DNA of 64,000 bases from Flaccisagitta enflata (taxonomy: Eukaryota; Chaetognatha; Sagittoidea; Aphragmophora): positions 39,122,001 to 39,186,000 of the forward strand of contig OZ231126.1 in the NCBI GenBank assembly GCA_965153355.1. The letters run 5' to 3'. Position numbers and translations under genes: made by a program. Shown here in pieces: positions 58,963 through 64,000 of the stretch. The notes beneath the pieces are model-generated. The model ran no database searches. It saw nothing but the letters and a program-made list of their open reading frames with translations, and was not told the origin of the DNA. Position 1 is the stretch's first letter; every line of letters starts with the position of its first letter.

Positions 58963-60603
58963 TCATGCCGTGACGTTCGAAGAGATCACTTCCGTAGGAT
59001 TGGCTGCCTCCGCCGTCGACGGAGCTGTTGGTGTTACTGCAGCCGCATCCTCTGACTTGTTGAAGGGAGCCAGCGGTACTTTATTTCCCTGCTTATTCTC
59101 TCCTTTCTTCTCTTCCTTTTCCTCTTTCTTGTAGGTGCGCCCGTGGAGAATTGTTGTGTGCCGCTTCTTGCAGATCTGGCAAGTTGGTCTGTTTGCACAT
59201 CCTTTGGCGTTGTGTCCTGGCGCGAGGCAGTGGAAGCAAAGACGACGAGACATGATCTTTTGAACTCTCGCGTCCACTTCCAACTCTAACAGCTGATGAC
59301 ATTCTTCTGTTTGATGCATTCCACTGCAGACGTTGCAGCGGTCCGTCGACTGCATCTTTTGCTTGCCATTGGTCAAAGCATCCTCGTATGATGATGGCGC
59401 CTCTTTTTCTGTCGTTGCGACTGCTGCCACTGACGCTGTTTTGCAGCTTGCACCTTTGTTGCGCTGAATCACCGCCCATGTCTCAATCATGTTGACCAAG
59501 TTGTCGAATGAAAATGACTGTCCTTTCTGGGTTGCTTCATGTTGCTTTTCCCAAAATTTATCTGCAAGATGAGGGACCCTCTTATTGAGGATTTCCTGCA
59601 GCAGCTCGTCACGATAGCAGTGTTGCACTTCTCCACAGGTCCTCGCAATCTTCTTTGCCTTTTGCAACCTTGCAGACAAATTGAAATGCCTTGCATGGTC
59701 GGCCGACTGGATCCTTGCCTCCGCGACGATTTCGTTGAACAGCGCCGCAATGTTGCAGCGCCTTGCCATAAAGACGACGTCCATTTTTGCGAAGGCGTCG
59801 TCAATCTCTCCTCTTGCTGTCGCTTCAGTTGCATCAATCGTCGCAGTTTCAATGATCTCTTTTGCCGGACCAGCAAACCACTTAGGCAATTCCAATAAAA
59901 TGTCCATTTGCGTCAAGCCTTCATGCTTTTCAGCATCTTTGAACTTCCTCTTCCACATCATGAAATCGGTGGATGAAAGCTCCTGCAGAGGCTTCTCAGG
60001 TCTTGCTCTCTCCAATGCTTTGAGGCCGACCTCCCTTGCTCGCATATAATCGTTGTACGCCGCCCTCTCCAGGAACATGTCCAGAGCCGGATTGTTGGGC
60101 ATCTGTACATGGACTTCCGGTTGACGAGCTACTTGATGAAGCTCCACCTGATGATACGCTGGGGCCTGTTGGGTGAACGCGTATTGACCCCCGACCTTGA
60201 CCGGAGATCTCTTTTTGGTAGTTTTCACACTCCACCCAACTTCTTCCTGCTGATTCATTTGTTGTTGACGATCATCTTGATGGAATCGGGGAGCATCAAA
60301 ATCTTGGCGGACGTACTGTCGCTGTTGTTGTTCTTCTTTACGTTGTTTCTCTTCTTCTCTCGCTGCGGCAAGGTCAAAGTCTCTCTGCTGAATCTGCATC
60401 TTCAAACTATCCACTTCCTGCAAACGTTGATTCTGCTGGAAGACTTCCGCTTGAGGCGTTGCTAGAGGCGCTTGCGCTACTTTTGGCGCCTTCGGCTGCA
60501 ATCCACTCATTGCCTTCTTGGGAGCGACTTTTCTTCTCTCCTTATCTTGCAGCTGCTGTGCCAACTTCGCGTCAGCGGCCTCCTGCTTCTGCCTCCTGCG
60601 CAT
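58963..60603 (-). CDS. Gag-like protein with zinc knuckles (546 aa)
   Basis: Coiled, Gln/Lys/Glu-rich N-terminus (to ~110), then a gag-type segment with FMMWKRKFKDAEKHEG and a zinc region near residues 425-495 with CNVCSGMHQTEECHQL, RLCFHCLAPGHNAKGC and CQICKKRHTTILH. This order is characteristic of BEL/Pao gag. It ends in TGA followed by C, with the protease in frame beyond. Confidence 0.85.
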   Translation of the reverse strand: MRRRQKQEAADAKLAQQLQDKERRKVAPKKAMSGLQPKAPKVAQAPLATPQAEVFQQNQRLQEVDSLKMQIQQRDFDLAAAREEEKQRKEEQQQRQYVRQDFDAPRFHQDDRQQQMNQQEEVGWSVKTTKKRSPVKVGGQYAFTQQAPAYHQVELHQVARQPEVHVQMPNNPALDMFLERAAYNDYMRAREVGLKALERARPEKPLQELSSTDFMMWKRKFKDAEKHEGLTQMDILLELPKWFAGPAKEIIETATIDATEATARGEIDDAFAKMDVVFMARRCNIAALFNEIVAEARIQSADHARHFNLSARLQKAKKIARTCGEVQHCYRDELLQEILNKRVPHLADKFWEKQHEATQKGQSFSFDNLVNMIETWAVIQRNKGASCKTASVAAVATTEKEAPSSYEDALTNGKQKMQSTDRCNVCSGMHQTEECHQLLELEVDARVQKIMSRRLCFHCLAPGHNAKGCANRPTCQICKKRHTTILHGRTYKKEEKEEKKGENKQGNKVPLAPFNKSEDAAAVTPTAPSTAEAANPTEVISSNVTA

Positions 60604-60670
60604 CGCCTCCGTTGCATCACCTCCGCTTCCGGCTGTGTTGAAGACCTTTTCCTCTTGACGGGGAGTTCAT

Positions 60671-62782
60671 TCATTCATTCGATCTAGCAGAACCAATCTG
60701 CTTCTCGAAGATCACTTCCGGTGCGGTAGGGAGAATCGTTGCTGCTGGGGTTTGGTGATGCTGATCCTGATGCTGTTGCTGTTGTTGAAGCCGTTGCTGC
60801 TGCCACTGTTGATGTTGAAGCTGCTGTTGCTGGTCAGGATGCTGTTGCTGTTCATTCTGCTGCTGCAGTTGACGCTGACGCTGTCCTTGCTGCTGCTGCT
60901 GCTCCAACTGTTGCTGCTGCTGCATCGGCTGCTTGACGGACGTTTCCACTGACTGCACATGACGTTGCTGTAAGTTCGAATTGAACAATCCCGGATTGAA
61001 ATTTCTGAAGATAGATCGACGGTCTTTTGGCGGATGCTGCGGCTGCTGCTTGTCCAGCTCAGACAGTTGTCTAAGCTTCACATCCCGCTGCTCTAAAGCT
61101 CCACCAATGCCGCCGTCGTTCAGGCTATTCCAGTGCTTTCGTTGCATTTCTGCCGCATTATTGAATACTCCTGCTCTTCTATCTTCATCTCGTTGCTGCT
61201 GCTGGCGAAAGTTACACATTCTGTCGTACAACTCTTTGTCTTCTTGTGATGAGCTTCGCTGTTGGAATCCCAATGGCACCGCGATCGGCGCCTTTGGAGC
61301 TGTTGCTGCACCACCACCTTCACCTTCAGCCATCATGCGCAGACGTTGTTCTGCAAGGCGTCGCTGTCTCTCTTCTTCTGTTTCTTCACTGACGCTCATG
61401 CTTTCGACAGGATGGTTATTTGACGCTGGAGGATCCACTACCACCGCTGGGATCGCGGCGGAAGGTTGCTGTTGCTGCTGCAGTTGCTGTTGCATACGTT
61501 CATCTTCATTATTTTGCCGCTGTTGTTGTTGTTCATGCGGCTGCATAACCGGTTGATGTTGTTGCAGCCCTTGTTGTTGTTGCTGTTGTTGCTGCTGCTG
61601 CTGCTCGTGTTGTTGCTGTTGTTGAACCACATGTTGTGGCGCCGGCTGCAAGACTTGACGTTGTTGTTGGTCTTGTTGACGAAATTGTTGAAGTTGCTGC
61701 AACTGCTGCTGCAACAGCTCTTGCTGCTGCCGTTGAGCTGTCGTTTGCTGCTGCTCCTGTGGTCGGTGGAGTTGACGTTGCTGTTGGAGTTGCTGCTGCT
61801 GCATCTGCAATTGATGCTGCTGCTGTTGCTCCTGTTGCTGTCGCTGCTCCTCCTCCCGTTGTTGCTGCTGCATATCATCTATCAGCCGCCGGCCTTGTCG
61901 CATTTCCTCCTCCAGCTGCCTACCCCATCTGTCTCTCTCCGCACTCCTGTTGACGAAGCGTCGCCTCGCCCTCTCCTGCGGCGTCAGTCCGTTGATAATC
62001 CCACGACCTCTTGCAAGAGCATCGGCGTCGTCGAGATCCGCAAGCATGTCGTCAGCTTGCTCCATCGGAGACGCACGCGCAGGTTCAATTTCCGAGACCA
62101 AATCCGAGACCCACTGATTGACGGCATCTCCTCTTTGGATCGGCGGCAGATTTAAAAATTGACCGCCAGTTGGAGATTGCGCACCATGTCGCGGGGCCGG
62201 AAGTGGTAGATACTCGGATCCGTCGGGGTTTGGCGAAGACGTTCGCATCCTTGGTGTTGGAGCGCCAGTCACATTGTCACGGGCGGCATGAGTGTCAGTT
62301 GGGAGACTGTTCCATGAGAATTCATTGACGGGTCTTTTACGATTCCCAATGTCATTGTGCATTGCGTTAACGATGTCGGCGTTGGAAGGAAAACCCTCTG
62401 GATAGTTTTCACGATCGAAGAAACGCATGGAGTTCCATTCGCGCCGGATTCGACGCAGAGTGGACGCCGCGAATCGAAGAGGGTCGCCGGGCATCGAGTC
62501 GAGCGCCATTTGCCTTGCGTATGATATAAAGTCGTAGACCATATCCCGAAGGCCATGTCGAGCGCCATCTGATTCACATGCGGCGTCGTCGAAATCATTC
62601 GATCCTTCGGCGTAAGCGGCAACGGCGTCGAAAAGGCGCCGGCATCCTTCCATCTCCGCCGTGATGTCGTTTCTCATCGCGCGCAAACGATCCGACCTCG
62701 GACACTGATTCAAACCGAAGTGAGATACACGAGATGACGTTGAAGCAGTTGAGACGGTGTCGTCGCTACGCGCGGCCGCCAT
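60671..62782 (-). CDS. Gln-rich N-terminal ORF of the element (703 aa)
   Basis: An unbroken 703-residue frame starting about 60 bp inside the 5' LTR. The first ~300 residues are mixed (MRNDITAEMEGCRRLF, FAASTLRRIRREWNSM), then a long stretch very rich in Gln (~300-460 and 640-680). It ends about 68 bp before the gag-like ORF, in a different frame. Its length without stops suggests it is a real product; I do not recognise a family. It may be an accessory or extended gag protein. Confidence 0.65.
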   Translation of the reverse strand: MAAARSDDTVSTASTSSRVSHFGLNQCPRSDRLRAMRNDITAEMEGCRRLFDAVAAYAEGSNDFDDAACESDGARHGLRDMVYDFISYARQMALDSMPGDPLRFAASTLRRIRREWNSMRFFDRENYPEGFPSNADIVNAMHNDIGNRKRPVNEFSWNSLPTDTHAARDNVTGAPTPRMRTSSPNPDGSEYLPLPAPRHGAQSPTGGQFLNLPPIQRGDAVNQWVSDLVSEIEPARASPMEQADDMLADLDDADALARGRGIINGLTPQERARRRFVNRSAERDRWGRQLEEEMRQGRRLIDDMQQQQREEEQRQQQEQQQQHQLQMQQQQLQQQRQLHRPQEQQQTTAQRQQQELLQQQLQQLQQFRQQDQQQRQVLQPAPQHVVQQQQQHEQQQQQQQQQQQGLQQHQPVMQPHEQQQQRQNNEDERMQQQLQQQQQPSAAIPAVVVDPPASNNHPVESMSVSEETEEERQRRLAEQRLRMMAEGEGGGAATAPKAPIAVPLGFQQRSSSQEDKELYDRMCNFRQQQQRDEDRRAGVFNNAAEMQRKHWNSLNDGGIGGALEQRDVKLRQLSELDKQQPQHPPKDRRSIFRNFNPGLFNSNLQQRHVQSVETSVKQPMQQQQQLEQQQQQGQRQRQLQQQNEQQQHPDQQQQLQHQQWQQQRLQQQQQHQDQHHQTPAATILPTAPEVIFEKQIGSARSNE

Positions 62783-62844
62783 TGTCCAATTTCGTTTTCG
62801 GAGGTCAAGATGTAAAGAGTCGAGTCGTTTTTAAATTGTTGAAA

Positions 62845-63759
62845 TATAAATTACGCCCACGAGTTTCAACTGGCACTGTCTATGAGCGTCTATCTGACTG
62901 ACGACTTGTGGTGAAAGAAAGTTGGCCGATTGGAAAATAGGAAGGCGATCGTCTCGTTTATTCCATAAAAATTTCAACAACTGAAGAGAGGGGGAAAAAT
63001 GAAAGGGAAAGTGGGCGTTAATGGTGATCAGCAAACGCAAAAGATAACATGAAATCGAGATAGGACACAATAAAGGACAGAAACAGCACATGACAACATG
63101 TTCATCTTCTTCAGAGCCCATGCCACCTGATAATACCTGCCCCTGCCCCGGCCCATCCCATTAAATTCATCCATATCATCCCTATAGCAAGCTGATCGGG
63201 CAAGCGATAAAAACCATACTAAAATCCGGCGATAAAAATGCAAAAGGGCAAAAAGACAAAAATAACAGACCGGAAGACAAGATAAAAACAACGTTAATAA
63301 AAGCAAAGACGCGTCTATAAAACTTACTTTTAGGCCCACTTTCGTTGGTTTCAACCCACAGTCTGTCGATGTCAAACTAACGTTAATTGTCCGTTCATAA
63401 GTTTATCTGCAATAAAAAGATGAGAGATTATTGAAATTAATGAATTCCAAGGGCGCATTCAATCGATCACGAAAAATCAATCAATCACTTTAAGAAGCAA
63501 TGCCGTAAATAATAAAATCAATCAATCCAAAATTGGATGATACGAAAGACGAGTTACGTATGTTTGCCTACGTAATAAAAACAAATGGCACAAAATACAA
63601 GGCGCAACCATATGGTTACCCATCTAGCGTCCAATATAAAAAATGGCGAGAAACAAAAGACGCCGGCATTGAATAACAGGAAAAGAAGAAAAACCAAAAG
63701 CACGCAAAAGAAACAAATGCACTCATACTTAATAGACGGACGGACATACATTTCTAACA
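62845..63759 (-). repeat. Right LTR (5' LTR of the element)
   Basis: 915 bp, near-identical to 55024-55937. The frames seen in both LTRs (FCLFALLHFYRRILVWF and others) are identical because the LTRs are, and are not taken as genes. Confidence 0.88.
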
Positions 63760-64000
63760 GTGACCCATTTTACCCCGCTGACCCATTTTACTCCACTCTA
63801 CCCTAAGTATTTTTGTCTCAAAAACAAAGTGCTCCCAAATTCAAACTCAGACATTTAGAGCAATTCCGATCGCCCTACTATTTACAGCTTTAATATCATG
63901 AATATCATGAATATCATGAAGCAAAATAGGCTATGTCAAAATATTTGCATTTTAGTGAAAACACTGAGAATACTAAAAGTAATTGCAGGGATTTTGGCCT
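63760..64000. other. Right flank of the LTR element
   Basis: GTGAC target duplication (63760-63764), then 'CCCATTTTACCCC' words shared with the left flank, then A/T-rich sequence. No gene. Confidence 0.6.

Larger units (their letters stand above)
55024..63759 (-). mobile_element. BEL/Pao-type LTR retrotransposon derivative lacking reverse transcriptase
   Basis: LTRs at 55024-55937 and 62845-63759 flank 6.9 kb whose frames run on the minus strand: a Gln-rich protein, a gag-like protein with zinc knuckles, an aspartic protease, then integrase pieces. The RT and RNase H that should lie between protease and integrase are absent (protease ends ~58,170, integrase begins ~58,240). The integrase is split by a frameshift and its core is shortened. 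By eye the LTRs differ at two substitutions and one indel, so insertion was recent and must have used enzymes supplied in trans. Confidence 0.88.

Noticed and set aside
61466-62155. Plus-strand Leu-rich frame
   Set aside because: Complement of the Gln-rich minus-strand ORF; CAG/CTG composition explains it.

Overview
The window looks like nuclear DNA of an invertebrate metazoan. Genes are split by many phase-consistent GT-AG introns. Their products are animal-type proteins: an M12B/ADAM-like protease, a fucolectin-type F5/8C domain, ShKT domains, and an IRE1/RNase L-type kinase-RNase joined to an SH2-like domain. A CR1/jockey-like LINE, a BEL/Pao LTR element, many inverted-repeat elements and very dense microsatellites fill the rest. 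A marine invertebrate is plausible, but the sequence does not fix the phylum. No rRNA, tRNA, CRISPR or bacterial-type operon was seen.

Layout. 1-21,337: gene A, plus strand, 16 exons visible, 5' exons not found. It encodes a secreted adamalysin-like protease with fucolectin and ShKT domains. Its ninth visible exon is preceded by an intron carrying an antisense LINE with an intact 1161-residue ORF (8,264-11,749). 21,340-26,070: intergenic or intronic repeats. About 26,077-29,905: gene D, plus strand, pseudokinase + KEN ribonuclease + SH2-like domain. 30,360-33,780: repeats, including a 1.47-kb near-palindrome. 33,960-36,327: gene C, a small secreted two-ShKT protein that copies an internal exon module of A and B. 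36,650-38,750: repeats, including a dimeric satellite. 39,577-50,214: gene B, complete 18-exon tandem paralogue of A. 50,400-55,018: intergenic repeats and MITE-like elements. 55,024-63,759: a BEL/Pao LTR element on the minus strand, with near-identical LTRs and a GTGAC target duplication, but no reverse transcriptase and a broken integrase.

How the genes relate. A, C and B form a same-strand family cluster sharing intron phases. A and B join an M12B propeptide and catalytic domain (zinc site HExxHxxGxxD instead of HExxHxxGxxH) to a fucolectin domain and eight ShKT domains. No disintegrin region is seen. A role as secreted, carbohydrate-targeted proteases is inference. Gene D sits inside the cluster but is unrelated. 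It keeps the Tyr, Arg, Asn and His of the IRE1/RNase L nuclease at exact spacing, while its kinase catalytic motifs and the usual SH2 arginine are lost.

The two observations I rate highest are the pseudokinase-KEN-SH2 protein and a family of short interspersed repeats. Those repeats end in an 18-19 bp hairpin whose two arms, and a matching 5' copy, change together between subfamilies.
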